Source: G963668345 sp965226215
GTDB lineage: Bacteria > Acidobacteriota > Terriglobia > Bryobacterales > UBA6623
DNA: 64,000 bases
Assembly (NCBI GenBank): GCA_965226215.1
Contig: CBDDCH010000002.1
Coordinates: forward strand, 868,001-932,000
Direction of reading: 5' to 3'
Shown here: piece by piece, positions 15,466-24,541 of the stretch
How positions within the stretch are numbered: position 1 is the first letter of the stretch
Layout of the letters: the number at the start of each line of letters is the position of its first letter
The notes under the pieces: model-generated
Databases searched by the model: none
Told to the model about the DNA's origin: nothing
What the model saw: only the letters and a program-made list of their open reading frames with translations
Translations under genes and position numbers: made by a program

Positions 15466-16329
15466 CTAGTCTCCGGTGCGCGGCGGGCTTCGGTAGCCGA
15501 ACCGGCGCAGCAGGGTTTGGCCGTCTTCTCCGACAACGAACTGGGCAAAGCGCCGGGCATCCGCCGATCGTGAAGATCCACGGAGAATACCGAGCGCTTG
15601 ATCGATCGGCCCGTGGAGCTGCTCGTCAACTTCAATTTGGCGGCCGACCTCCGCCTTAAGAACGGAGGAAGCGGTAAAGGCGACGTCGGCGTTGCCTGAC
15701 TCCGCGAATTGGCGCGCCATCAGGACGTTTTGGGCGTACACGAGTTTGGGCTGCACCTGATCCCACAGGCGGAGTGAACGAAGCGTTTCGACGGCGGCGC
15801 GTCCGTAAGGGGCGACTTCCGGCTTGGCCAGCGCGATGATTCGTATCTCGTCGCCGGCCAGGTCTTGCAACTTGCTAGGAGACACCTGGGTACCGGGAGG
15901 TACCCAAACCACCAGCCGGCCACGAGCGTAAACGGCGCGGCTGTCTGAAACCAGAAAGCCTTTCTCCACAAGCCTGTCCACGTGCTCGACATCGGCTGCG
16001 GCATAGACATCAAAGGGGGCTCCGTTTTCAATCTGGTGGGCCAGAAAGGCCGTCGAACCAAAACTGAACACAACCTTGACGCCGGTCCGCGCCTCGAAGG
16101 CCACACCCAATTCTTCGCAGACAGCTGCCAGATTGGCTGCCGCGGCGACGCTGAGCGGTGTGGGAGAAGTGGTGGGCCCGTTGGGTCGGCAACTTCCGCA
16201 CACAAATAACGCCACCCATACCGCGACCCAAGCCAACCGGGAACTCTCACCTGCCGACACGAGCGTCACCTGCGTCGTGGCCCGTTGGGGAAGGATCGAC
16301 CGAACTCTCGCGTTATCTCGCAGTCTCAT
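15466..16329 (-). CDS. modA: Molybdate ABC transporter substrate-binding protein ModA-like, probable lipoprotein
   Basis: Periplasmic oxyanion-binding protein. Family features are LSVAAAANLAAVCEELGVAF, VVFSFGSTAFLAHQIENGAP, FDVYAAADVEHVDRL and PEVAPYGRAAVETL. An N-terminal hydrophobic segment leads into ALFVCGSC, a plausible lipobox with Cys as lipidation site. The ATG at 16329 gives a long leader, and a GTG nearer the lipobox could be the true start. No ModB or ModC gene is adjacent, so this is an orphan binding protein, or its partners lie elsewhere. Confidence 0.82.
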   Translation of the reverse strand: MRLRDNARVRSILPQRATTQVTLVSAGESSRLAWVAVWVALFVCGSCRPNGPTTSPTPLSVAAAANLAAVCEELGVAFEARTGVKVVFSFGSTAFLAHQIENGAPFDVYAAADVEHVDRLVEKGFLVSDSRAVYARGRLVVWVPPGTQVSPSKLQDLAGDEIRIIALAKPEVAPYGRAAVETLRSLRLWDQVQPKLVYAQNVLMARQFAESGNADVAFTASSVLKAEVGRQIEVDEQLHGPIDQALGILRGSSRSADARRFAQFVVGEDGQTLLRRFGYRSPPRTGD

Positions 16330-16566
16330 GGCGAATGCCGTCGCTTTGCGAGCCGTGGCGTCCCCCAATGTACCGCGTGCGGTGCACTCCCCGAGCCACC
16401 CGGGTTGCAAGCCTCATTCAATTCTCGCCGCGTGTGGCCCACGAGTCGAAGCGGTCCTTGACTGTGAGGATGCCGACAGCGATTTGAGACTTCCAGTTTT
16501 GTAGGGTGCCGCCGCCATCAAATGATATGATGGCATTACGATTAGGCAAGTCCGAGGGAGGCCGAA

Positions 16567-17532
16567 ATGAAACGGAGAAGCTTTGTAGGCGGTGCTTTCG
16601 CAGGCTTGGCGGCCCTGAGTCGCAGCGCGCATGGCTCCACGATTAAGACCGGGGACATTCCCAAAAGAACTTTCGGAAAAACAGGCGAGAAGCTGACCAT
16701 CGTCGGGCAAGCCGGCGGCCGTTTCCCGCTGATTTCGTTTGACGAGGCCAAGGCGGTCACGCTGCGAGCCTATGAGCTGGGTGTCAACTACTTTGACAAC
16801 GCTCACTCCTATTGGGACGGTCGGTCCGAGGAAGTCTACGGTGCGGTGTTGCCGCCGTTCCGCAAGGAAGTCTTCATTACCACGAAGACCGGCGAGCGAA
16901 CCCGAGAGGGAGCGGAACGTGAACTGCACATTTCGCTGAAACGGCTCAAGACCGACTACCTGGACCTTTGGCAAATCCACTCGGTTTCCACGATGGACGA
17001 TGTAGAGAAGGTCTTCGGCCCAGGTGGAGCGATCGAGGTCTTTGAAGCCGCCAAGAAGTCCGGCAAATGCCGCTTCATCGGATTCACGGGCCACCACGAC
17101 CCCGAAGTTCACCTGGCGATGCTGGAGCGTTACAAGGACTTCGATACCATTCTCATGCCTCTTCACGCCGCTGACCCCTCCTATCTGAGCTTCGAAACGC
17201 GGGTCCTCGAAGAGGCTCGCCGGCAGAACCTCGGCATTCAGGGAATGAAATGCCTGGCCAACTCGAAGCTGCTACAGTCCTTCAGCGTCAAACAGTGCCT
17301 AACCTACGTTCTCAGTCTCCCGATCCACTGTCTCACGGTCGGTTGCACAACGACTGGCCAAATCGAGGACGACGTCCGGATCGCGCAGCAGTTCAAGCGC
17401 TACGATTCCGAGGAGATGGCTCAAATCCGGGAGCAGGCGCAAGGGATATCCGGCCCCCGCCTCGAGGATTGGAAACGGGACACTCAGACGGCTTACAACG
17501 GCAGGCCGACGCGGAAATACCAGGGCGGCTGA
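16567..17532 (+). CDS. Tat-exported aldo/keto reductase
   Basis: A 321-residue NADPH-dependent AKR-fold oxidoreductase with a twin-arginine leader (KRRSFVGGAFAGLAALSRSA). GVNYFDNAHSYWDGRSEEVYG contains the catalytic Asp and Tyr, EVFITTKTGERT the Lys, and YLDLWQIHSV the His. GGAG lies upstream of the ATG (GAGGGAGGCCGAA). Proteins of this kind are common in Acidobacteria and Planctomycetes and the substrates are unknown. A Tat signal fits export of the folded cofactor-bound enzyme. Confidence 0.9.
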   Translation: MKRRSFVGGAFAGLAALSRSAHGSTIKTGDIPKRTFGKTGEKLTIVGQAGGRFPLISFDEAKAVTLRAYELGVNYFDNAHSYWDGRSEEVYGAVLPPFRKEVFITTKTGERTREGAERELHISLKRLKTDYLDLWQIHSVSTMDDVEKVFGPGGAIEVFEAAKKSGKCRFIGFTGHHDPEVHLAMLERYKDFDTILMPLHAADPSYLSFETRVLEEARRQNLGIQGMKCLANSKLLQSFSVKQCLTYVLSLPIHCLTVGCTTTGQIEDDVRIAQQFKRYDSEEMAQIREQAQGISGPRLEDWKRDTQTAYNGRPTRKYQGG

Positions 17533-17565
17533 GGCCGCGGCAGCCGAAGTGGCAATATTACCTGT

Positions 17566-18102
17566 TTACTGCCCGCCCGCTCCGCTAGTTTGCTGGGTGT
17601 AGGCCTCGTATAGTTTGGCGACCTGGGCTTCCGCCGCATCCCCCGGATGGATCACGACCCGGTAGCGGAACCGCAGCGAGTCATCGCGCCGGAGTCTCAG
17701 GCTTCCATCGAGTGATGGGTCGGAAAGAAAGTGGTGCAGTCCGAAGATGTTCGCGGCGAATAGACCATAGCTTCGGACATGCCAATACGTAGGATGCCGC
17801 GGATTTTCGGGATGATCGAAAACGGCAATGCCGACTCGCTTCCCTTCGATCATGCCGCTGTAGTCGACCCAAGGGGAGCGCGTACCCCAGACTTGCTGCT
17901 CGCCCACCCTGCCTTCAGCACTTAGAATCGTTCCCGTTCGACGGACGCCCTGCGCCGACTCGCGACTCTCTTCCATCGGCGTTGTGACCCGCAAGGCGAA
18001 GGTCCCTTCTTTTGTATCGCCCAACGTCACGAGCTCGGCCTGCGCGGTCAATCGTAGATCGAAGTCCACGATGCGATTCTTCGAGCCGGCGTGAAACACC
18101 AT
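17566..18102 (-). pseudogene. PmoA/DUF6807-family protein, C-terminal part after a frameshift
   Basis: Continues the gene at 18206-18586 in another frame. The open frame actually begins near 18205 and includes ILFAWKTRDGTVLLTEDRT before the first Met at 18102. It has the family's core: LVTLGDTKEGTFALRVTTPM, QQVWGTRSPWVDYSGMIEGK, IAVFDHPENPRHPTYWHVRS and YGLFAANIFGLHHF. Despite the PmoA name, these are exported proteins of unknown role, typical of Acidobacteria, Planctomycetes and Bacteroidetes. They are not methane monooxygenase subunits by demonstrated function. Confidence 0.8.
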
Positions 18103-18205
18103 CGTCCTATCTTCCGTCAGCAGGACTGTCCCGTCGCGAGTCTTCCAGGCAAAGAGGATCTTGATCTTTCCTTGGCCGGCTGCAGCGCTTCCCCCGGCGG
18201 CATCG

Positions 18206-18586
18206 TTATTCTTTTACCTCGATGCTCGGGACATCGCGCAAAGCGATCTGCCCTTTTCTCGATGCCGGCTCCTGTGCCGGCTCATTCGCCCAGAAGTCAA
18301 TACCGTTGACGTCACCGTGACTGAACCACAGTCCGCGGTGGTGGGGGTGATCTTTGCTTTCACCCGCGACATCTTCCATGGGGTACGCGCGCGTTACGAT
18401 GGCCCCGTCAGCGGCGCGCAGCGGGTGTAGGAACGGCTTGGTCGTCTGGGGACCGAAGTGCAAGGTTGAGAACGGCCGGCCGTCAATCTGAATCCCGATC
18501 TTGCCTTCACTTCGGCTAAAGCGAACCTGCGCCGAGCAAGTGGCTGTCGCCAACCAGCCGATCGCCATCAGCCGGAGGAGATTCAC
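18206..18586 (-). pseudogene. PmoA/DUF6807-family protein, N-terminal part before a frameshift
   Basis: From the GTG at 18586 there is a signal peptide (VNLLRLMAIGWLATATCSAQ), then GKIGIQIDGRPFSTLHFG, DHPHHRGLWFSHGDVNGIDF and WANEPAQ, the conserved N-terminal half of the family. The frame ends at IEVKE-stop. Dropping one base near 18206-18212 continues as VKENDAAGGS into the second ORF. The fracture is therefore a single-base insertion, either real or a sequencing error. Together the parts make about 340 residues, the family's normal length. Confidence 0.8.
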
Positions 18587-18753
18587 ACCCCAAGTTGAGC
18601 GCAGGCAGGATGTCCAAACTCTGTGGGACGCTTCGAAGACTTCTCGTACAACTTCGCCCGTGCGCACTGATCGTCGAAACATGTCGCGCACGCAGCTCTG
18701 CCGACGGGGGTTACGCACGCCAATTCATTGAACTTCCAGCGAGAATCTGTTCA

Positions 18754-18868
18754 CTGGAAGGTGTGAAAAAATGCTGGGACAGCCAACCGCGGCGAGTGAA
18801 GACCGGTGAATCCACGAGGCTTCCGAGAGCGCCGCTTGTGGCAGTCCCGATTTTTCCACACCTTCCTG
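18754..18868. repeat. MITE-like inverted repeat of about 115 bp
   Basis: The left arm GGAAGGTGTGAAAAAATGC (from 18756) and the right arm, whose complement reads GGAAGGTGTGGAAAAATC, pair over about 30 bases with few mismatches. The match extends into GGGACAGCC/GGGACTGCC. The enclosed 55 bases have no coding potential. It lies between the pmoA-like and TPR genes. It could be a non-autonomous mobile element or a long hairpin. Confidence 0.55.
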
Positions 18869-18924
18869 CTCTCGAGATCCTGTCGGCCGTTCGAAGGCCC
18901 GGCACGCGAGGCAGCTTTTCCCCG

Positions 18925-21027
18925 CTACTGCCCTTTTTTATTCGAAGAAAGTGCTCCGGAAGAGGTGAGCTTCAGCTGGCCCACTTTCTTTTCAAGAGAG
19001 CTGATCTCGGACGGGTCTTGATCCGCCTTGGGGGACCGCTGCCATTCTTGCAGTGACCGCTCCCAGTGATGCTTGGCTTTGTCCACTTTGCCCAGCTTGT
19101 GGTATACGTCGCCCAGGTGAGACAGCACAATCGGATCGTGCTTGTATTGCTTGAGTGAGCGGAGAAGATGCCGCTCCGCGAGTTCCAGCTTGTCCTGGCG
19201 ATAATAGAGCCACCCCAGGCTATCGAGGTAAGCGCCGTTGTTCGGATCGAGATCGAGGGCCTTTTGGATCAGCTGATGGGCGTGGTCCAGTTGGACATTG
19301 CGATCAGCCAGCATGTAGCCCAAGTAATTCAACGCCGAAGCGTTATCAGGATCCACTTTGAGCAGGGCTTCAAACTTTTTCTGCGCTTCGTCGAAACGCT
19401 TCGCCCGCTCGAGGACAGAACCGTGGGTGAACAAGGTCGCCCGTTCTTGCCGTTCGTTCGTTGACAACTCCCGCGCTTTCCGGATGGCCTCGACGGCCTG
19501 GTCGAACCGCTTCCCCTTCTCGTACACGCCGGCCAGGGCCAGATAGATCTCCCAGTCGGCGGCATCGCCCACCAGCAGAGCTTGGAGTATCTTTGCCCCT
19601 TGCTCGAATTCGCCTATTTCGGCCAGTACGGTCGCCCTGAGCCGGGCCAGCGGGGCATTATCGGGGAATTCCTCGCCGGCGGAGGCAGCAAGGCCCTTGG
19701 CCTCGTCGTAGCGGCGGGCAGCCCGGGAGACTTCAATCAAATGCGCCCAGGAGCGGGGCTTGGCCCTCTCATCGACTTCGCCCATGGCGCGAAAGGCTTC
19801 TTCCGCCTTGGCATAGTCTTCCAGAGTCCGATAGAGCATCCCCAGCTGCTCATGGAACATCGCACGATTTCGTTCCTCGCGCGGGGAGTAGCTGTCTTTG
19901 GCGGTCGAATCCAAAAGCTTGGTCAGCGCCTGGACAGCTTCAGGCATTTTACCTTCGGCCTCGAGTAGCAGTGCGTCGTTGTATTTGATTTCGAGCGATT
20001 GCGGGTCGAGCACTTCGGCCTCGCGCAAGCTCCCTCTCGCCTCCCGAAAGCGCCGCAGCTCGCGATAGATCTGCGAAAGCCGTAGGTGGTGCTCGGAATT
20101 CCGTGGCTGCACCTTGACCAATTCCTGATATTCCTTTAGTGCGCGCTCAAACTGGCCCGAGAGGACCAGATTATGAGCAAGAGACTGACGATTCTGTAAG
20201 GAGTTGCCTCCCTTTTCGAGCAATTGTTCGAAGACTTTGCTCGCCTTCCCGTGCTCACCGGCTCTTTCGTAAGCGGCGCCCAATGCTTTGAGGTGATTGG
20301 GGGAGGCCTCACCCTGACCCTCCAATCTTTCCAACAGTTCAATCGCCTGCTGGGTGTTGCCCCTGTCCAGGTAGAGGAACGCCAGGTTGGCGGTCGCCGC
20401 GGCGGAGTCGGGATCGAGGTCCAGCAGTCTCTTCAACGCCCCTTCGGTTTTCTCCGGCTCCCTCGTCTGCCGGTAGAGGTTGGCCAACTGCAGCAGGGAA
20501 TCCTTGTCACTGGGGTCAATCTGCTGAATCTTTTCGTATTGTTCAATGGCTTGGCGAAGCAGGGATTCTTTCGGCTCCCCGCGGCGGCGTGCAACCGAAA
20601 GGTTAAGGTGAATCTCCCCAAGAAGGCGGCGGACCTCCACGTTTTCGGGATCCTGTTGGAGAATGTCCTTCGCATTCGAAACCGCCTCGTCCACCCGGCC
20701 CGCTCGGGCATAAAGACGAATCAGCTTTCGCCTAAGGTAATCGGACTCGGGGTCGGCCTCAATGGCTGCCTGATACTGCTCGATCGCGTTCAGGAGGTAC
20801 TTCTTGCTGCCATGCTGCATCCAGCGCTGCTCATCGAGGTGCGCCAGCGCGTAGTGGTAGTAGGCCTGGGATCGATCAGGCGACTCCGGAGGACTCGCAT
20901 GGTCCTCCGCTCCCGCGACCGGCCGGTGTAGCGTAAACAGCACCAGAATCAGAGACGGGAGAAGCACACGACATGCCGGCCGCACAAAGTTGGTGTTCAC
21001 AAAGACCCTTTCCAACGGAAAGCGCAC
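18925..21027 (-). CDS. Exported tetratricopeptide-repeat protein
   Basis: A 700-residue protein with an N-terminal hydrophobic signal (RVLLPSLILVLFTLHRPVAG). It carries an almost unbroken array of about 15 TPR units with the usual 34-residue rhythm, for example AIEQYQAAIEADPESDYLRR and AIEQYEKIQQIDPSDKDSLL. TPR arrays scaffold protein complexes, and in the periplasm of Gram-negatives they often serve secretion, polysaccharide export or envelope assembly. No enzymatic domain is visible. A GTG at codon 10 is an alternative start with a more compact signal. The partner is unknown. Confidence 0.85.
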   Translation of the reverse strand: MRFPLERVFVNTNFVRPACRVLLPSLILVLFTLHRPVAGAEDHASPPESPDRSQAYYHYALAHLDEQRWMQHGSKKYLLNAIEQYQAAIEADPESDYLRRKLIRLYARAGRVDEAVSNAKDILQQDPENVEVRRLLGEIHLNLSVARRRGEPKESLLRQAIEQYEKIQQIDPSDKDSLLQLANLYRQTREPEKTEGALKRLLDLDPDSAAATANLAFLYLDRGNTQQAIELLERLEGQGEASPNHLKALGAAYERAGEHGKASKVFEQLLEKGGNSLQNRQSLAHNLVLSGQFERALKEYQELVKVQPRNSEHHLRLSQIYRELRRFREARGSLREAEVLDPQSLEIKYNDALLLEAEGKMPEAVQALTKLLDSTAKDSYSPREERNRAMFHEQLGMLYRTLEDYAKAEEAFRAMGEVDERAKPRSWAHLIEVSRAARRYDEAKGLAASAGEEFPDNAPLARLRATVLAEIGEFEQGAKILQALLVGDAADWEIYLALAGVYEKGKRFDQAVEAIRKARELSTNERQERATLFTHGSVLERAKRFDEAQKKFEALLKVDPDNASALNYLGYMLADRNVQLDHAHQLIQKALDLDPNNGAYLDSLGWLYYRQDKLELAERHLLRSLKQYKHDPIVLSHLGDVYHKLGKVDKAKHHWERSLQEWQRSPKADQDPSEISSLEKKVGQLKLTSSGALSSNKKGQ

Positions 21028-21204
21028 GATACCCGGATCTCAGTATACCGGAACCCTCCGCGGCTCCACTGATCGCGTCGTGCGCACAGATACTGGCGAG
21101 CATCCGACCGCCGAGAGCAATCCTGCTGGGACCCAAGAGTGGCGGATCCACGATTACCCTTTTCAAACAAAGGGCAAAGCGTGCCGCGGCGACCGTGTGA
21201 TCCG

Positions 21205-22122
21205 TCAATAGAGGGAAGGTTCCCCGTCAGGACGAATCTTCCAGCGGCGGTGCATCCACAGCCACTGCTCGGGATACTCACGAATCATCCGTTCGATCGC
21301 GCTGTGGCAGAGCTGGGTGTTGACGATCAGGTCGCTCGCTTCATCGTCGCTTGAAATAATCTCCAGCGGAGGGTAAAACTTCAGTACGTAACGGCGCTCG
21401 CGAGCCTTCCAGGCAGCTATGCCCGGAATCACGGTCGTGCCGGTGCGCATAGCCACTTTCGCAAAGCCCGGGCTCGCGCTGGCTTTAACGCCAAAAAAAT
21501 CGACGAACCAGCCGGGATCGTCCGAGATGTTCTGGTCCATCAAGATGCCCACAGGTGCGTTGTCTCGAAGCGCCCGCAAGATTCCACGACCGAACTCCTG
21601 TTTCCAGATGGTACGGTTCCCGCAGCGCGTGCGATAGCTCTCCAACAGCCGGTCAAGCAGAGGGTTGTCCAGCGGACGCACCATCACGTGCATCGGGTTG
21701 CCGTAGAGCGCATGTGCGACCGCGCTGAGTTCCCAATTGCCCAGGTGAGCCGTTAGAAACAACACCCCTCGACCCTTCTTGATACCGGAGTCGTAGTGCG
21801 GGAACCCCTCATAGGCAATCCACTCCCTAATGTTGGTGGAATTCAAACGGGGCATGCGCGCAACCGTCAGCAGAACCCGACCCAAATTGTCGTACGCGCC
21901 CCGAACGATCTGTCTCCGGCGGGTGTCGGACGTCTCGGGCAGAGCTAGCGAGAGGTTGCGATACGCAACGGCCCTGCGGCCGGGCGTTACGAGGTAGAGG
22001 AGCCGGCCCAGGGCAAACGAAAACCAGCGGGCAACGGTCAGAGGCAGCCATTCCAGGGTCTTGAGCAGCGGCCAAACTAGGCAGAACTCCGCTCGATTCC
22101 TTAGCCACCCTCGTTTCCGCAC
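21205..22122 (-). CDS. Lysophospholipid/lipid A acyltransferase (LpxL/HtrB family)
   Basis: A 305-residue inner-membrane enzyme that transfers a fatty acyl chain from acyl-ACP to a lipid A precursor or a related lipid. FLTAHLGNWELSAVAHALYG holds the H-x4-E catalytic pair. GILMDQNISDDPGWFVDFFG and ASPGFAKVAMRTGTTVIPGI are the next family blocks. PEQWLWMHRRWKIRPDGEPS is the diagnostic C-terminal motif. It is transcribed alone on the minus strand. The acyl chain and acceptor cannot be determined from sequence. Confidence 0.92.
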   Translation of the reverse strand: MRKRGWLRNRAEFCLVWPLLKTLEWLPLTVARWFSFALGRLLYLVTPGRRAVAYRNLSLALPETSDTRRRQIVRGAYDNLGRVLLTVARMPRLNSTNIREWIAYEGFPHYDSGIKKGRGVLFLTAHLGNWELSAVAHALYGNPMHVMVRPLDNPLLDRLLESYRTRCGNRTIWKQEFGRGILRALRDNAPVGILMDQNISDDPGWFVDFFGVKASASPGFAKVAMRTGTTVIPGIAAWKARERRYVLKFYPPLEIISSDDEASDLIVNTQLCHSAIERMIREYPEQWLWMHRRWKIRPDGEPSLY

Positions 22123-22168
22123 TTCCCCAAGAAGATACCAAGCTATGGGGGCGACCAGAGGCCGCCGT

Positions 22169-22190
22169 GGACAAGCGAGATCGCTTGTCC
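22169..22190. repeat. Dispersed hairpin (GGACAAGCG ... CGCTTGTCC)
   Basis: Nine-base arms around AGAT, followed by CTAC. Nearly identical at 37514-37535 (loop GGAT). Belongs to a hairpin class in this window that carries GTAGGG on one side. Confidence 0.7.
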
Positions 22191-22310
22191 CTACCTGGAG
22201 TCGTCACAAGCTGCGGCAGTAGGGACCGGCGATGCCGCCCGGTCCAAGCGCGACCCGAGGTCGCCGCGCCACACCTACCCAACGGATCTATCGGGGTACC
22301 CCATGCCGCC

Positions 22311-22385
22311 GACACGTCGCGCCCGTACATGACCCATGGCAGCATGCGGGGGGAAATTCGTTGGTTCCATCACAGCTTAAGTGAC
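22311..22385 (-). repeat. Dispersed 75-bp repeat, copy 1 (inverted relative to copy 2)
   Basis: The complement reads CACTTAAGCTGTGATGGAAC, then CAACGAA, CCCCGCATGCTGCCAT and CATGTACGGGCGCGACGTGT. It matches 37431-37505 with scattered changes. It lies between the acyltransferase and hicB. Confidence 0.65.
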
Positions 22386-22403
22386 GAGTATTGAGGCTAA
22401 GCA

Positions 22404-22631
22404 CTAAGCCGCGGGCACACCCGTCTCCACGTACTCGCAACGGGTCTTTGGCTCGGGAACCGGCTGTCCGTCTTCGATCATGCCGGCAATGTGCATTTCG
22501 ATCGCTTCCCGAATTAGTTTCTCTACTTCCTGCAACGTATCGCCGACCGCTACACATCCAGGAAGATCCGGCACGTAAGCACCAATGCTCGTCGGGCCCT
22601 TCTCATAAATCACGGCATATTTCCGGCTCAT
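22404..22631 (-). CDS. hicB: HicB-family antitoxin
   Basis: From the ATG at 22631 this is a 75-residue protein with SIGAYVPDLPGCVAVGDTLQ and EVEKLIREAIEMHIAGMIED, the partial RNase H fold of HicB. It lacks the additional C-terminal DNA-binding domain of longer HicB proteins. Its ATG overlaps the hicA stop by ATGA, so the pair is translationally coupled. HicB neutralises HicA by covering its active site and usually helps repress the operon. Confidence 0.9.
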   Translation of the reverse strand: MSRKYAVIYEKGPTSIGAYVPDLPGCVAVGDTLQEVEKLIREAIEMHIAGMIEDGQPVPEPKTRCEYVETGVPAA

Positions 22632-22819
22632 GACTTCTCCAAACCAGCCTGCTTGAGTATGTTTTTCAACGTACCTGTCGGCAGGTCCTTCCCAGACTGG
22701 CCAGCCCCTGTAATACGCCCTGGCTTTTGCGGATTCTTGAACTGTCGGTGACTCCCGACCATTCGGACTTGCTGCCATCCGTCTTTCTCCAGGAGCCGGA
22801 TGACGCCCCGAACTTTCAC
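22628..22819 (-). CDS. hicA: HicA-family mRNA interferase toxin
   Basis: A 63-residue double-stranded RNA-binding fold. KVRGVIRLLEKDGWQQVRMV and GSHRQFKNPQKPGRITGAG include the catalytic His in GSHRQ. TGTLKNILKQAGL is the conserved last helix. The start is a GTG at 22819. HicA cuts mRNA and tmRNA until HicB binds it. Gene order toxin then antitoxin is the usual one for hicAB. All catalytic features look intact. Confidence 0.9.
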   Translation of the reverse strand: MKVRGVIRLLEKDGWQQVRMVGSHRQFKNPQKPGRITGAGQSGKDLPTGTLKNILKQAGLEKS

Positions 22820-22972
22820 TTACGCATCATGCTAGCCGATTAGTGGGGAAATGTTGGGGCAAAGCCGTGGAAGTTGCCGGCCACGCCGGGCACGGATGAA
22901 CTAACCGGCGCCGCACGGAAATCGGCGAAGCCTCGCCTATTCGTGGCTTGGCTACACTAGGGAGGTCTTGAG

Positions 22973-24451
22973 ATGACCTTTCCCCGCATCGCTGCCGTAA
23001 GCCTCCTTGTCATCCTCGCCTACTTGTTAATCGTTGCCGGCATGTCGGACCGTGGTCTGGTGGGCCCCGACGAACCGCGCTACGCGGCGGTGGCGCGCGA
23101 AATGGCGGAGTCCGGAGATTGGATCACGCCTCGTCTGGACGGGCAGCCCTGGTTCGAGAAGCCGGCCTTGCTCTATTGGATGGCGGCTCTGGCGTCGAAG
23201 CTCGGGCTTGCTGACGACCGCGCCACTCGCTTGCCGGTCGCTTTGATGAGCTTGGGATTCCTGGTCTTCTTCTACTGGCGGATCAGAAGCGAGTTCGGAA
23301 GCCCTGCCGCAGAGTACGCCACGACAATCCTTGCGACTTCGGCCGGTTGGGTGGCCTTCAGCCAAATCGGCGTGGTTGACTTGCCTCTGACCGCCTCGCT
23401 TTCGGCAGCGCTTCTGTTGCTGCTGGGATGGACGCGGGACCACCAAGACCCAAGCCCGCGCCGGTTTTCCGCTTTCGCCGCTCTCGTCGGGGTTTCGGCC
23501 TTAGCCAAAGGGCTAGTTGGCCCCGCCCTCGCAGTGCTGGCGATCGTGCCGGTTTGTTTCAACCGCGGGTTTCGCTCCGTGATTGCCCAACTCTTGCATC
23601 CCCGTGCAGTTCTGCCGTTTGCGGCGGTCGCTTTGCCCTGGTACGTCTTATGCTACGTCGAAAACGGGCAGGCGTTTTTCGACGAGTTCTTCTGGCGACA
23701 TCATTTTGAGCGGCTAACGAGTGAATCGATCCGCCACGCTCAACCTGTGTGGTACTTCATTCCGGTCTTGTTAGCCGCGCTTCTACCCTGGACCCCGTTG
23801 CTCGGTTTGCTCCATGGCAAAAGTCGGGGTGATGGCTGGCGACAGGACGGGCGCCTACGATTCCTGGGCTTTTGGGCTTTGGTCACTCTGGTTTTGTTCT
23901 CTCTGGTCAGGAATAAACTGCCGGGTTACATCTTGCCCGCCTTGCCCCCTTTGGCTGCCCTAATGGGTGTGCGGCTTGCCCGCACGCGAAGTCCCGGCCT
24001 GGCGCTGGGGGCAAGTGCCCTGCTGCTGGTACTAGTTCCAGTGGCCGAAGCGCTACTGCCGCAAGCTCTGAGCCGTGGGCTAACGAAGAGTTGGCCGCCC
24101 GAGTCAATCTCGTGGGCCTGGGCACTGGCGACGATAACCTTGGCCACTGGGATTTGGTGGATGACCCGGCGCGGCAGAAGAAGCGTGGCGTTCACACTGC
24201 TGGCCGCAGCAGCAGCAGGCGGGTTTTACTATCTGAAAATACAAGCGTTTCCGGCCATCGACCGGGTGGCTGGTACAAGGACGTTGTGGCACAAAGTGGA
24301 GCCGTATCTAGGAGAAACCTGCCTCGGCGAGATTCGACGACACGCGGTCTGCGGCCTTAGGTATTACAGCTCCGGACGGCTCCCAGACTGCTCCACCCAA
24401 CCGCGTCCCTATCGAGTCGAATCCGACCCAGCCGTTTTCGATGGACCGTAG
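22973..24451 (+). CDS. ArnT-like (GT-C/GT39-type) membrane glycosyltransferase
   Basis: A 492-residue membrane protein with about 11 hydrophobic helices. GLVGPDEPRYAAVAREMAES is the ArnT-type periplasmic loop with the catalytic Asp-Glu. WFEKPALLYWMAALASKLG and FYWRIRSEFG follow as in ArnT relatives. RNKLPGYILPALPPLAALMG is the conserved later loop. These enzymes move a sugar from an undecaprenyl carrier to lipid A or another acceptor. Charged and Cys residues near the C-terminus (GETCLGEIRRHAVCGLRYYS) are an unusual soluble extension. Confidence 0.85.
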   Translation: MTFPRIAAVSLLVILAYLLIVAGMSDRGLVGPDEPRYAAVAREMAESGDWITPRLDGQPWFEKPALLYWMAALASKLGLADDRATRLPVALMSLGFLVFFYWRIRSEFGSPAAEYATTILATSAGWVAFSQIGVVDLPLTASLSAALLLLLGWTRDHQDPSPRRFSAFAALVGVSALAKGLVGPALAVLAIVPVCFNRGFRSVIAQLLHPRAVLPFAAVALPWYVLCYVENGQAFFDEFFWRHHFERLTSESIRHAQPVWYFIPVLLAALLPWTPLLGLLHGKSRGDGWRQDGRLRFLGFWALVTLVLFSLVRNKLPGYILPALPPLAALMGVRLARTRSPGLALGASALLLVLVPVAEALLPQALSRGLTKSWPPESISWAWALATITLATGIWWMTRRGRRSVAFTLLAAAAAGGFYYLKIQAFPAIDRVAGTRTLWHKVEPYLGETCLGEIRRHAVCGLRYYSSGRLPDCSTQPRPYRVESDPAVFDGP

Positions 24452-24541
24452 GGGAAATCGCACCCCCAGCGTAACTTACCGTTTCCCCGCAGCGAAAACC
24501 AAGGTAGGGGGACGCGGTTGATAACCCCGAGGGGGATACGG

